From Mesostigma viride (Eukaryota; Streptophyta; Mesostigmatophyceae; Mesostigmatales; Mesostigmataceae): a stretch of 64,000 nucleotides of DNA. The translations under genes were made by a program, and so were the position numbers. The stretch lies in contig RPFO01000026.1 of NCBI GenBank assembly GCA_009746045.1, forward strand, positions 549,849 through 613,848, written 5' to 3'. Shown here one piece after another: positions 30,801 through 43,618 of this stretch. Every line of letters starts with the position of its first letter. Position 1 is the stretch's first letter. The notes below the pieces were generated by a model. It saw only the letters and a list, made by a program, of their open reading frames with translations, was not told where the DNA came from and ran no database searches.

Positions 30801-33800
30801 CACACATGCATGCTCGCTTGGCGCTCCCTGCACGGTCCGTGCACACATGGTCACTAGCCAGCGCACGCTCACAAGCAAGCGCGCTGGCACATGACCTTCC
30901 CTGGCCAATAAACAGACACATGCGCGCGCATATTCACACATACTTGCACCCTCCCGTAGAACACCCTGCCTCCTGTAGCGCTTCCTCATGGCCACATAGT
31001 TGCAGGTGAGCCCATCTCCGCAACGTAGAGATGACAGAAAGAGAATCCGTCACGTAGCGCACACGGCATCCGTCACGTAGCGCACACGGCATCCGTCAGG
31101 TAGCACACACGGCATCCGTCACGTAGCGCACACGGCATCCGTCACGTAGCGCACACGGCATCCGTCACGCAGCGCACACAGCATCCGTCACGTAGCGCAC
31201 ACGGCATCCGTCACGTAGCACACACGGCATCCGTCACGTAGCACACACAGCATCTGTCACGTAGCACACACAGCATCTGTCACGCAGCACACACGGCATC
31301 CGTCACGTAGCGCACACGGCATCCGTCACGTAGCACACACGGCATCCGTCACGTAGCGCACACGGCATCCGTCAGGTAGCACACACGGCATCCGTCAGGT
31401 AGCACACACGGCATCCGTCACGTAGCACACACGGCATCTGTCATGCAGCGCACACGGCATCCGTCACGTAGCACACACGGCATCCGTCACGTAGCACACA
31501 CGGCATCTGTCCTGCAGCACACACGGCATCCGTCACGTAGCGCACACGGCATCCGTCACGTAGCGCACACGGCATCCGTCGGGGACGACTGTGCCCTCCT
31601 CGCCCTGTGCACTACAATGCGTAGCATGAATGGATGCCTCCTGATGTAGGCCATGCCCCTGATCAAGCACCATGCCCCTGCTACGAAAGCAGGTGGGCAC
31701 CTGATGTCCTAAGCAGGCCAACCGGCTGGGCCACAAATGAACGATACGCAGGCAAGCCAACGTGGGTAGGTACCTCAACATCGGGGTCGGACCACTTGAA
31801 TGGCGGCACGTCGTCCCCCTTGAGCACGTCGGGCTTTTGGAACAGCTCACGCGCTTGCTTGTAGGGCCAGTCCTCGGGAACGTTGTACCTGGGGGGTGGG
31901 GGTGGGGGGGGTGGGGCACACGGTGGGCGCACGTGTTCGGTAACATGCACGTGTAGTCATGTGAGAAAATACAGGGATGCCCAAGTCTTGAAAATGGCCA
32001 GTATCTTCAACGTTGTTCCTGTGCACAGGGACTATACTCCGATCACATCGATGACGTCTCCCTTGTCATCACAGACAGCGGTCGCGCGTGGCCGGTACGG
32101 ATGATATGACAGACGCAACAAACAGGCCAACTTACCACTGTGCTCCGCTGCAGCAGGCCCACACATATTTGCAGCAAGCCAGAACAAAATTTGCAGCAAC
32201 CCTGCACAGATTCGCAGCAAGTCCGCACAGATTTGCAGCAAGGCGAGGCGAGCCCTTGGCAAGAGGTCGCGTTGGGTACAGTCACGTGATTGCTGCATCG
32301 CTGCGGCCATCATTTCTTTCACGCACACACGCGAGGAGAGGATGCTGTAGCACACCACGGCTGGCAAGAACCCCACCAGGGTTGCTGCAGCATTTCGAAC
32401 CATGATGCTGCTAAGAGAGGCACCACCTACACCTGGCGCCGGTCACGATTTGCTACCTACCTTGTGCCGTAAGCAATTCAATGGACTTTGTCGTCAGCCT
32501 CGGAAGCACAGGCAAGTACGTTAGTACTGGAGAGTTGCGGGTAAAAAAGGGTCGAAACTTGATCACAGTGCGGCACGTGCTCTCACTTTTTGGTGTCGAT
32601 GTGTTCGAGCACGCCCTCAATGCTGTGGTGTTGCGAGACCAGCTTGAGCGCGGTGGTGGGGCCGATGCCTGAGGAAGGGGGGGGGAGGGGGGCCAAGGGA
32701 TAGAACAGCAAGCCCAGGGGTAGGAACATGGGCACACATGCAGTAGCTCAACAGTGAGTTCAACTGTGATACGGAGTGAAACTGTGTCAGTGGCGAGTAG
32801 TAATCAGTATTTCATAATCGCGCACGGTATGCCGCCGGTGGTATCCCGTCGTCCCCCCATATATGCCTAAAGCTGAGCCCAGCACGGTTTGCCACACACA
32901 AAGCTTACAGGCAACTCATTCCCCCCCTCCCCCCTCCCCCCTCCCACCCCCCTTCCTTGGCCTCTTGACCCCTCAACGCTAATCCCAGTCGCAACCGCAC
33001 CCCAGCCAATGTAGAACCTGCAGGAAGCAAGTGCGGCAGACTGCTGGGCATGGCGCCCCTCTTCACTCCCCTTCGGTGCAAAGTACAAAAGATCCACCCA
33101 GCCCATGGCATCGCAAATCTTACAAGTACATGGCACCAGCTTATAATACAACCATGGCCCCATGAGTGCTTCCTGGCTCGCATCATGAGTGCTTCATGAT
33201 TCGAGCCAGCCACCAAGGAGGAAGGTGTCACATACCCACCTTGTTCGTTCTACCCAACACGATGACATGGCTGGGGCGGTCCATAACATAATACGAACAC
33301 ACATAACTAAAAATCATCATACAAGAAATCACTAATGGCCGCAGCATGAATAGCGCTGAATGGCGGCAGGTAGGGAACCATCAGGGACGACGGTGGCACG
33401 CGGATGCAAACAGGACCGCTGCGAGAGGCAACGAACGTTATCGATCATCGTCCGGTATGAAACCAACGCAGTTGTGGCGCCCAAGGAGTAAGGCATGTCC
33501 CCTTGTCCAAAGCAAGGAAACCCAACGACCCCCATGCCACATTGCATGACCCGGTCATGTCTTCAACGACATGGCACATATCCACAGCACACCAAGGCAT
33601 CGGATATAGCTCCATCAAGGCATACTAGCAGTACGCAACAAAATGGAGGCGGCGGTGATTCTGGCACATGGCGCTCACACCTTTGATGTTTTCGCAGTAG
33701 TCGCAGCCCGAGAGGATGCCCAGGTCGATCAGCTCGTCCGGCGTGAGCTTGAGACCGCCCAGAACCTGGCAGGTGGGGGGGATGCAGGGCCGCAGGCAAG

Positions 33801-36800
33801 CGAAGAATTAAGTCATCGCAAAAACGAGTCATCGCAGAAACGAGTCATCGCAGAATCGAGTCATAACAGGAATTAGTCAAACCAAAATGAGTCCTCGCAT
33901 CTCTGGACAGCCTGGGGATGCATCAGGTCCCGACCATTCCCAGGCGTTGCCACAAAAGAACCACCAAAGGAGGAATAGCAGACGTTTTTTCGGCAAGACG
34001 GCTGCGTGCTCACATCCGTGACATCCGTGACATCCGTGAGCATCCCCTTCTGGGTCCGTACGCAATGCACAAAGCCGGGGATATCTCTCGCGCGAAAATA
34101 GAAAACCCGACAAGCCCTACCCACCTCTGGGAGGGGTCGTGCGCGTATCCTTTTTGGTGAGGGGAACGCCGCCCACCTGTGGCACACGAAACGATCCTCT
34201 TTTGGACGAAACGCGCCACCCACCATGGGGCAAAACAGCAAACCGCCCCACCCACCTTGGCGAGAGCTAGCACAGGCAGCACCCACCTTGGCCAGGAGAT
34301 ACGGCCAGCAGCTGTGCCCCCCTTGCAACAAGAACTGCACACAGGTGCCCCGCCCACCTTGGCAAGAGGGAATGCGCCACCCACCCAGACAATACAAACT
34401 ACATGCGAGTGCACCCACCCACTCCCCTTGGCTAGGGACCGTAGGGTCGATGGGGCCACCCACTCATCATCCAGGTGAGGGGCCGTACGGCAGCGTGCAT
34501 ATACCCACCTTGGCGAGGTCAATCTCCATGATAGGCAGGTTGCGGGAGGAGGGCGTGAGCAGGTGGCGGATGAGCCGCGGCGTGCCGAACATGAGCGCGT
34601 CCATGTCCTCCGATGCGGTGCCGTACACCTGGCGAATGGTAGAGCACAGGATGAGCACAGGGAGGGAGGAAGGCGATGGGGGCAAACAGGGGCAGCGGGT
34701 GGGGGTGGACATATAGCAACGATGGCACCACAGCAGCACAAACAAACTCACAACAACGCCATCGCCATATGGTAGGCGTGGCGCAGCGACAGTACAACAG
34801 CTGTCAGATTTCTGGAAAGTATCTTGGGTAGTGGAGCCTGAGGCTGCAGGTCCAGCTGTGGATACCCTACTGTTGGGGGTACATACGGTTCCTGCACCTT
34901 GCTCAAAGCAGACATCCAAAGCTCAAATGTTGCTCTTCCCAACCGCCGCAACCGCTCACCTTGCCCTCCTTGCACATTTAAGAGGCAGCAACGGCTCACC
35001 TTGCCCTCCTTGCACAGTTGGGAGCACTGGGCCTCGGCCTCAGAAGGGGCCTGTGGAGGGGAGTCAGGCAAACAGGGCATGAGGAGCATTTATGATGTCA
35101 TTAACGACACCAGCTGAAGCTCAAACGGTTGCCATAGCAGCCCACAAGCTGAGAGATAGAGCGCATGCATCCCACAGGTGGCAGAGGACAGTTTGTAACA
35201 GCGACAGCATTCACAGGAAAGCTACACAGCAGAGAGCACATTGCCATGAAACTATTTAAAACTTCCTGCTTCGACATTAACTGTGATATTGAGCACCAAA
35301 CCTGCCAAGTCTCCCCCAAACAATTCTGAACAGCTCAAAAAGGTACCATACAGGAAATACGTGGCCACCTATTTAGTATTGTGCCGTGTGGCGCGCCTAA
35401 CTACATTTGCGCCGCCACCTACAAGTCGCGCCTACCTACAAGACGCGTCGCCATTGCAAGGAAGTGAGCAACAAAGAGTCGATTTTTCCCACGCAACTAT
35501 CACCAAACCATCCACTTAAGTCAAGCTTCAAGACACTACTTGGGATCCCAGTGCTCCCGCCCCTGCTCCTCTTCTTGCTGCTCATCGTTGGACCGCGCCC
35601 GTGGTGTGACAGTGTCAGTACGTGATGGATGTCATCACGCCTGTACGGGTACCAACATCAGGGGAACTGTGCCACAATCCACATCCATTACATATATGGC
35701 CTACGAGCCCATGCTAGACAACCTCCACACACGAGACAGCATACTAGACGACATAATAGACAACATAGGAGTATGAGACGGCATACTAGGCTTAGACGAC
35801 ATATTAGACGACATACTAGACGACATACTAGACGACATATTAGACGACATAGGAGTATGAGACAGCATACGAGACGGCATATTAGACGACACATTAGACG
35901 ACATAGGAGTGTGAGACAGCATACGAGACGGCATGTACGCCTGCGTGCACGCGTACCACCAGGAAGGGGATGCCCATCAGCTGCAGCAACTTCTGGCACT
36001 CAGCGTTGTGCTGGGGCGTCACCTGGGCACCCACGGAGCACACGGCCACCAAGAGCAGGCGGCAGGCGGAGCATGATGAAGACAAGATGCGATCGCGCTT
36101 TTACGTTTTTAAATAATTCATACGAGATGGCAACAGTCAAACAGGGAAGGTTTCCCAACAGCCATGGCAGATGAGGGAGGAGATCCCCATGCCAGGCTCG
36201 TTGGCCGGCCACGAACATTCTGCCTGGGCCGACCCTACGTCAACGAGCTAGCTGGCACCATTATCGTGTAGACCAAGTAGTGACCCAGGCATGGCCAGAG
36301 GCGAACATTCACAACAAGGCATGCAAGTATTTGCGCCAGGAACGGCCTGCTAGCTTGGCAGCTGCAAGGAGTGTTCTGTGCCAGAGTCGCACTTCATGAG
36401 ATGAGCCGGCATGGCCCCAAGAAAGCATCAGGGAAGGGATGGCAGGCTTCCTGGCGCCACCCAAGTTGCAACACGCGCAAGAGGAGCGGAATGTTGCGCT
36501 TCGGAATGTCGCACTGCAGAGACAGCAGGGGCCTACTTGCCCTACTTGCTTGGCATCTGTTGGCCACAAGGAGCTCATTAAGAGAATCCACCAGCAACAA
36601 CTCAGCCCAGAAACTCAAGCCCCGGCATACTTGGCAGCCGCGGGGAGCTTCTGAATACCTTCATGCACAGGGACCTCCACACATCCATGGACGTACCCAC
36701 GCTAGTACCATGCATGCACCCGAAAGACCGCACGATACCATAGCAGCCAAGGCACGACCCCGCATGGCACCCAGGGAGGCGGGGACCGTGACCACATGCA

Positions 36801-39800
36801 ACATAACATCTCTGAACGCAAGTACTTTGGCTACCTTAACTATGCCTAGGCATCGTCTCATTTCGGAAATGCGTGGGGATCTCGTGCGGTGCTGCGCCGA
36901 GCTGTTCAGCCGCGGCGGGTCATACATCGGTGCACCGCCATGCCCACCCCCTTCACGCCCAACCCCACCACGCCCAACCCCACCGTGCCCACACCCACCA
37001 CGCCCAATCCCACCATGCCCACACCCACCACGCCCAACCCTATCATGCCCAACCCCACCACGCCCAACCCTACCATGCCCACACCCATCACGCCCAACCC
37101 CACCACGCCCAACCCTACCATGCCCATCCTCAACATGCCCATCCCCACCACTCCTACCCTTACCTTGACCGTCCGCTTGCTGAATTTGGCGACGTCCTCC
37201 GTGGTCCCCTCCTGCACAAGACAGACCGCGCCGGGACAACAGGGCCGCGCGGCGCCAGGGTCATCTCAGGACGCACGAGTGCGAGGGGCATGAAAACGGG
37301 AGGCGGTTTGATACCCCCTGGGAACGGCACCCGCTTGCAACTGCCGAAAACATCGGGCCCACCCAAGGATTGTATTGATTGGAATACAGGATACCGTGGC
37401 TGCTCTCTGCTAGCCATGGAAAATGCTGCTCAATGGAGGGACATACACGTTTACGAGAAGGATGGATAAAGGGCATACACAAGGCGGGTAATCGTTGAAG
37501 CAACTTGAAATTGATGTGGTGAGATTCGCAGGTCTATCAAGCTTGCTGTTGACCGGTGCATCGGCTCAAGTGTCTTAAGCCACACCTTGCTGCAAGCTCT
37601 CAGCAAAGTATCAAGGAGACAACCAGCGCAGTATGCCACGTTGACTTGGGGCAAACTTTGCATACAATCTGTTTTTACTTCCATGGGTCAGCTTTAATGT
37701 ATCATTACGCGCATGCATCATCATATACGGTATCAACACAATGGTAATTTCGGCATGTTCATCACATGAGTGGCAAGGTGTCTCAGAGCAAAACTTTCAG
37801 CCACCCTTATAGATCAGATCTTACAAAGCAGCAACGTTGTCAAACTCCATGACAAGTTGTAATGAGCACCAACACATATACACACAATAGGCTGTTGAGC
37901 GAGTTAAGCCGCATGTCCCTACCTGCACCCGACCCCAGTTAAAAGAAATCAATCGTGCATGGCACGCGCAAGGGTTACTATCCGCCATGGCCAAGCCCTA
38001 TCACAGCCATCCGTGCATGGCCTACCTCCTGCGCCGCCGCCAGCTCCGCGTTGGCGTCCTCACGCCTCGCGGACCTGCCGCCGCCGCAATGCGGACCGGA
38101 CAGAGGCATCCGGCAGCAGCAACGGAGCGAGGAGCAACGCGCGGAGGAAAAGATAGTGGAGAGACCACTTAATGCTAGAGAGGGAGTGGCATACACAGGG
38201 GAGTAACCGTTCTTTTTTGAAAGAGCTGTTTTCGGAGATTTTTTAATGTCTCCATCTGTACAGTACATATGCGAGAGCGCGCAAGGCAACACCAGTGGCC
38301 CCATGCTGATGCTGAGTGATTCCGCGCAAGCGACCCCAGTGCGGGCACGTGACAAGTAACGGGCATGGATAGGGTCCATGCCAGCAGCTATTGAGGTGTA
38401 CATCGTTGAAAAATGGGCCAGCGGTTCCAGGGCATGGACAGCCTCAAGTGCCACACGGCATGCATACTGCAATGCAGCTCCATTAACAAAATACCTATCA
38501 AGGGGCAGGGCTGACAATGACCACCAAAAGAGTCATGAAGCTGTGGGAGCATCACGCACGGCAAAAGGATGATGTGAACACCCGCGAGCTGGAAGCAAAG
38601 AAAGATCGCTTCTTGAGCATACGTGCCAATCCTTATGTATGACAGTAACAAGTGTGGTTACTTCCCGCACAGAGGCCGTGAGAGAAGGACGCGCCCATAA
38701 AGAACCAGGAGAAAGGATTATGGACTGCAAGGAAGTGCCACATAACGCAAGCAACAACAGTGGGCTGGGAGGCATCAACTTGGGTGAGGTGAGTAGATGG
38801 CATTGCCTTGCAAGGGTAAAAGTTGATGCAAGGGCATCACTACATGCATGCCCACCTCTTCTTGAGCTCGTGCCGCTTCATCTCAGGAGGCTTCCCATCA
38901 AAAACGTAGCTGCAGGGACACGTTGCGCGCACGGATGGGCACACATTCAACATGGGCACACATTCTAAGCACAGACAAGTGAAGGTGAGACTCAAGGTAA
39001 GAGATGCCGTATGTGTATTCACACGTATGTACGAGTGCAAGCCATTGTGTGCATTTCTAAGCAAGCAACTTCGAGCAGGCGAAACTTGAAAGCAACCAGC
39101 AGCGATTGATCCCCGGCACATCAATTCCCATACTTGCTTCCCCATTGGCGGTGAAGCCTTCGTGAGTTCAGGACCATGCTCCTATCGATGGGCAAAGAGG
39201 GACAAAGTTGGACGAGGGCACAGAGAAACTGACTGGCATGGGCATCATGCACACGCGGCGAGGCAGACTGAGAAAATGGGATAGATGGGGATAGCTGGCC
39301 GACATAGCTGGGCTCACTCAACAGCAATGTATCCTTGAACACCTCCTCCTCCTCCTGCCCCAAAAGCCTCCCCCCCTTCTGCATGCTCCTCCACATCCCA
39401 CCCAGTCCGATCAGAAGCTTCTGCAACCAGACAAGCCTGGTTCTACCTACCTATGAATGAGACAACCAGCCATACCTATCGTCTGGTTGGCGTGATCTTC
39501 CCACAATTCATGGACATACCGTCAATTGCATAGGATCGCACTGCAAGGCATGAGTAAGTACAGCTCGCTTGTAAGAGATTATTGTGACAGAAACAAGTCC
39601 CGACAACCAAGAATTTGAATAAAATCGTACACCACCACCCCGCACAGGACAACCAAAAAGCATGTGTGCTCATCCCCCCCCCCCCCCCCCCCCCCCCCCC
39701 CAGGCAGTGCTTGCCACGCTTGCCCTTTCCAAACATTCCCCCCCCCCCCCCCCGCACAGTCCCACCCCATGCTTCCTCTCCAGCGTGGCAGTCTTGATGC

Positions 39801-41911
39801 GCCACACTTCCTCAGTGGGGATGTGCCACCACTCGCACAGGCTTGATGCCTCCCCACTTACACGGGCTTGATGCCGGCTTCCAGCAGCCTGATGGTGCGG
39901 TTCCACATGCCCTGGATGTGGCTGGAGGATCCGTCACCGTACCCCGTGTCCAACCGTGTATGACAATGCAAGCACGCCCCAGCAACGCGCGTGCAAGGGC
40001 AGCCATGTGGGGTGGGGTATGAGCCGGTGTGGGCCAGTATCCATGCACCAAGGAACGGGCGCTCATCCATGGGGCATGGGGCACAACAGAAGGGGAATGG
40101 AATGGCGATGGCAGACATGCATTCAGTATGTAAACGACAGCTGTACATTACTGAAGCATACTGTAGCTTGTATACAATGCTTCAGTATACTATAGCGAGT
40201 ATATTAGTATCATACCATGCTGTGGCGTGCATATTAGTATCATACCATGCTGTGGCGTGCATATTAGTATCATACCATGCTGTGGCGTGCATATTAGTAT
40301 CATACCATGCTGTGGCGTGCATATTAGTATCATACCATGCTGTAGCGTGCATATTAGTATCATACCATGCTGTGGCGTGCATATTAGTATCATACCATGC
40401 TGTGGCGTGCATCTTAGTACCATACCATGCTGTGGCGTGCATATTAGTATCATACCATGCTGTGGCGTGCATATTAGTATCATACCATGCTGTGGCGTGC
40501 ATATTAGTACCATACCATGCTGTAGCGTGCATATTAGTATCATACCATGCTGTAGTATACTATAGCGAGCATATTAGTGTGTTACTCTACTATAGTAGGC
40601 GCACGCAAAGAGATGTACACAAGAGGTTGCTGGTGACAATCCGGGACCAAAAAAAAAAAGTATGCCATGATGCTTTGTAAAAAAAGGTGACCGTGACAGC
40701 CTCCCCTCCCTCCACATACAATAAACAGGTCAACGTGCCAGCGGTGGTGGCTTTCTTACAAAGATATACTGCAACACAACGATGCTTGCAGCTCAGAGTC
40801 AGGGGCGCTGCTCAGAAGCCTATTAGAACACTTATTACTTTTGTTATTACTGCCGCCATTACTATTTGTAGAACGTAAGAGCACGTTCTTCTTGTACATG
40901 GACATAACACTTGATTCAGACCAGAATAGAAGTTGTGCCATGGGCCGTTTCCAAAACGAGTTGCTGGCTGCTGTCATCCCCCATCTCCACAGGGGGGGGG
41001 GGGTAACAAAGAGGATGCCCATCGAATGGGGAATGTGGAAGGCACGGGGAGCATGGATGGGCCATCCCACACAAGGAAGGCCCAACAGCTCATCCATCCA
41101 TCTCCATGCCACCACAGAAACCGGAACCCACGGGGGCGACTGTTCAGAGCCTCCGCCACGGCAGGGAGCACCTCATGGTATACTAGGCTGCCAAAGCTGC
41201 TGATCTGAAACAAACAAGGACACTTTATGGTCACGGGCCTCAGCCAAGGCGGGCCGTCAAAGTGTGCAGCGGACACAGGGCACGCCATCACTATCAAGGG
41301 TTTGGGGAAGCCGTGGCAAGCGCCTGTGCGTCGCACACGGAACAACTAACCCACCTCGTCACTTCCCCGTCGGCGTCTGTAAGCAGCTGGTCGCCCACTC
41401 GTCCGACCATCATCTGCGGTGCACAAGCACAAGCACATAGGTAACTTGTTAGAGGCTGATTAGAGACCCGGTTGTTGGAACGCACAACCTCAGCGGCTAG
41501 CCTGGAGTGCACTCCGACATCTGAGCCGCACGTAAGTCCTCTGTTCGACGATAGCGTGGCCAATCGAAGCACCTAGTTACAACAGGAAGAGCCGTTTGTG
41601 AATTCTAGAAGGCTATTTCCAGGTAATCTACCCATACCAGAAATTGGTACATGTGCATGCTTGCGTCGATGGCGACTTTCCGCCCGAAGTAGCTGTCGAA
41701 CTTTTGTTCCCGCATGCAACCCGGGGCATTGTCAGCCAAAAGCTTAGTCAACCCCTGCAGGGAGTGGTAAAAAAGCAAAGATAATGTTCACTCCCGTCAA
41801 ATACGAACAGCGTGACATTTCGGTATCCACGAGAAGCACTCTGCCAAGTTATACGAACAGTGCAAGCGGCATTGCAGATTCTACCTCCCCATTCTGTACC
41901 TGAATCCCCAT
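27811..41911 (-). CDS. FEN1: Flap endonuclease 1, 17 exons
   Basis: A structure-specific nuclease of replication and base excision repair that cuts 5' flaps during Okazaki fragment maturation. Minus-strand exons: 41911-41900, 41754-41638, 41413-41355, 39921-39862, 38909-38856, 38074-38026, 37211-37164, 36022-35957, 35050-35000, 34628-34509, 33765-33681, 32668-32587, 31888-31774, 30681-30625, 28952-28906, 28228-28174 and 27873-27811. They sum to 1,140 nt (379 aa plus TGA), every junction GT-AG and in phase; FEN1 is usually about 380 aa. Metal ligands are present in [27 protein letters not shown] and GCDYC. Other landmarks are the helix-hairpin-helix ([10 protein letters not shown]), the PCNA-binding PIP box (QGRLESFF) and a basic Lys/Gly tail. 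Exon 1 encodes only MGIQ. Introns are 92% of the locus and repeat-rich. Odd residue: V replaces the usual acidic residue before APSEAEA. Confidence 0.95.
30343..30517. repeat. (GATGCTGAT)n microsatellite in FEN1 intron 14
   Basis: Nearly perfect 9-bp unit, about 19 copies. It is open in several frames only because of its composition. Confidence 0.95.
31043..31581. repeat. 23-bp minisatellite in FEN1 intron 13
   Basis: Unit like CACGGCATCCGTCACGTAGCGCA, about 23 copies with G/A, C/T and ACG/AGG variants. Confidence 0.95.
34120..34518 (-). repeat. Repeated splice-donor-like motifs in FEN1 intron 10
   Basis: The exon-10 donor context GCCAAG|GTGGGT (34509/34508) recurs at about 34250, 34282 and 34352, with weaker CCACC/GGTGG variants at 34120, 34170 and 34210, spaced 30-80 bp. 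Confidence 0.7.
35744..35935. repeat. 12-bp repeat in FEN1 intron 8
   Basis: Unit AGACGACATACT with variants, interrupted by GGAGTATGAGACAGC blocks. Confidence 0.9.
36940..37160. repeat. 15-bp C-rich repeat in FEN1 intron 7
   Basis: Unit CACCACGCCCAACCC with variants. The transcribed RNA (minus strand) is G-rich with GGG runs and could form quadruplexes just downstream of exon 7. Confidence 0.9.
39674..39753. repeat. Poly-C tracts in FEN1 intron 4
   Basis: C28 at 39674-39701 and C16 at 39738-39753, poly-G in the FEN1 transcript. Lengths may be unreliable in the assembly. Confidence 0.9.
40196..40556. repeat. 30-bp minisatellite, 12 copies, in FEN1 intron 3
   Basis: Unit ATATTAGTATCATACCATGC followed by TGTGGCGTGC. 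Nearly perfect; 30 is divisible by three, so decapeptide ORF shadows appear on both strands. Confidence 0.95.
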
Positions 41912-42479
41912 GTTGCCGCGGTGTCGGCAAGGGTTGTGAAGCTACCAGCAAATTCTCTACCAGTTGCCCACAAACGCCCTTCCCTTGAGTTAATATTTTT
42001 CTCTCCGAGAGCAACACAGTGACGAATACTTGGAGGTATTGCCTCCAATTCTCCGGGAAACTTTGACTGTCGCTGGCCAAAAACCACGGACGATCCAAGC
42101 TAAATGGCCAAGGCGCGCGGGGGAAAAAATGATAAACTCGCGCCAAAAAATTGCGTTTCCGCGCATCTGCGGCCGTCAGAATAAACTAGAACGCGCAGAG
42201 GACCCTCCACTCCAGTAGGTAATTAACTAATTACACCCCTCGCATTGGTAAGTATATTAAACAAGCTTAAGGGGGGGGGGATGCTTCGCATCCCCCCCAA
42301 AAGAAGGCGCAAAGCCGACCGTAACTCTAGTAGTCGAGTTTCGATCCGTCCGCCGACACATGGCAACTCGATTCAAGTCAACTGAAGCTTATGAAGGGGG
42401 CTGAAAAAAGGAAAAGGTCGGGAGACAAATAACGACACCCTGTGTGGGCCTGTAACACCGCAGTCCGTCCGCCCTTCCC

Positions 42480-43612
42480 AGTTTCCACCCACCCGGAGGC
42501 CATTTGCCGCCTCAGTGAGACGCCCCGCCCCAGGCGAGGTCGCAACCCCCCCCCCCTCAGCAAGCCGATGGTCTTTACATGTATTGAGGTCGCAATGAGG
42601 CCCCCCACCCTGCTGAGCGAGACGACGCCAGAGTCTGCGGGATCCCCCCACTCACCCACCCGGAGGTTCCCCCCCCCTCCCCCTCAGCCATGATACGCCC
42701 CCCGCCGACCGGCCCAGGAAAAGTACGAAGATCCGCCACAGGATGCCTCCCCGCTTGAGTGAGACGGCGAGGTCGCAAGGCCCCCCGCCCGTCTCCTCAG
42801 CGAAACGCCAGAGTCTGCGGGATCCCCCGCCCCCCTCGCCCCCCCACCCACCCGGAGGTCGGTACCCCCCCCCCCCCGCTCTCCCCCCTCAGCCGGCCGG
42901 CATGATGCGCCCCCCCGCCCCCCCCGAAAAGGCGTGGCGCGAAGGATAGGCGTCGACCACGAGGACCCCTGAAAAAGACCGGAAAAGTATGAAGATCCGC
43001 CACAGGATGCCTCCCCGCCTGAGTGAGACGGCGAGGTCGCAAGGCCCCCGCGCCCCCCACCCGCCACCCGGAGGTTCCCCCGCCTCCCCCCCCGAGGACA
43101 TTAAGACGGTCCGCCCCGGCCGGGCGAGGTCGCAGGGCTCCCCGCCCTCCTGAGTGAGCAAGACGCCAGAGTCTGCGGGATCCCCCGCCCCCCCGCTCCC
43201 CCACCCACCCGGAGTTCCTCCCCCCCCCCCCCCCCCCCCCCCGCGCCCCCTTCCCCACCCCCGCCCCCCCGCCCCCCACCCACCCGGAGTTCCTCCCCCC
43301 CCCCCGCCGCCCCCCCCCCCTCCCCTTCCCCCCCCCCCCTGCCCCCCCGCCCCACCCACCCGGAGTTCCTCCCCCCCGCCCCCCCCACCCACCCGGAGCT
43401 CCTCCCCCCCCCCCCCCCCCCCCCCCCGCGCCCCTTCCCCCACCCCCCGCCCCCCCGCCCCCCACCCACCCGGAGTTCCTCCCCCCCCCCCGCCCCCCCC
43501 CCCCCTCCCCTTCCCCCCAACCCCCTGCCCCCCCGCCCCACCCACCCGGAGTTCCTCCCCCCGCCCCCCCGCCCCTCCCGCCCCCCCGCGGTTTTCGCAA
43601 GCTCGCTCGAGG
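42480..43612. repeat. C-rich / poly-C region with CCCACCCACCCGGAG repeats
   Basis: Long C runs alternate with CCCACCCACCCGGAGTTCCT units and GAGCGAGACGCCAGAGTCTGCGGGATCC units. The minus strand is extremely G-rich and suited to G-quadruplex formation. Long Gly-rich ORFs are artefacts. Confidence 0.9.
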
Positions 43613-43618
43613 CGCTAA

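Noticed and set aside
25372-31581. CRISPR-like arrays
   Set aside because: Contiguous tandem repeats without unique spacers in a eukaryotic context.
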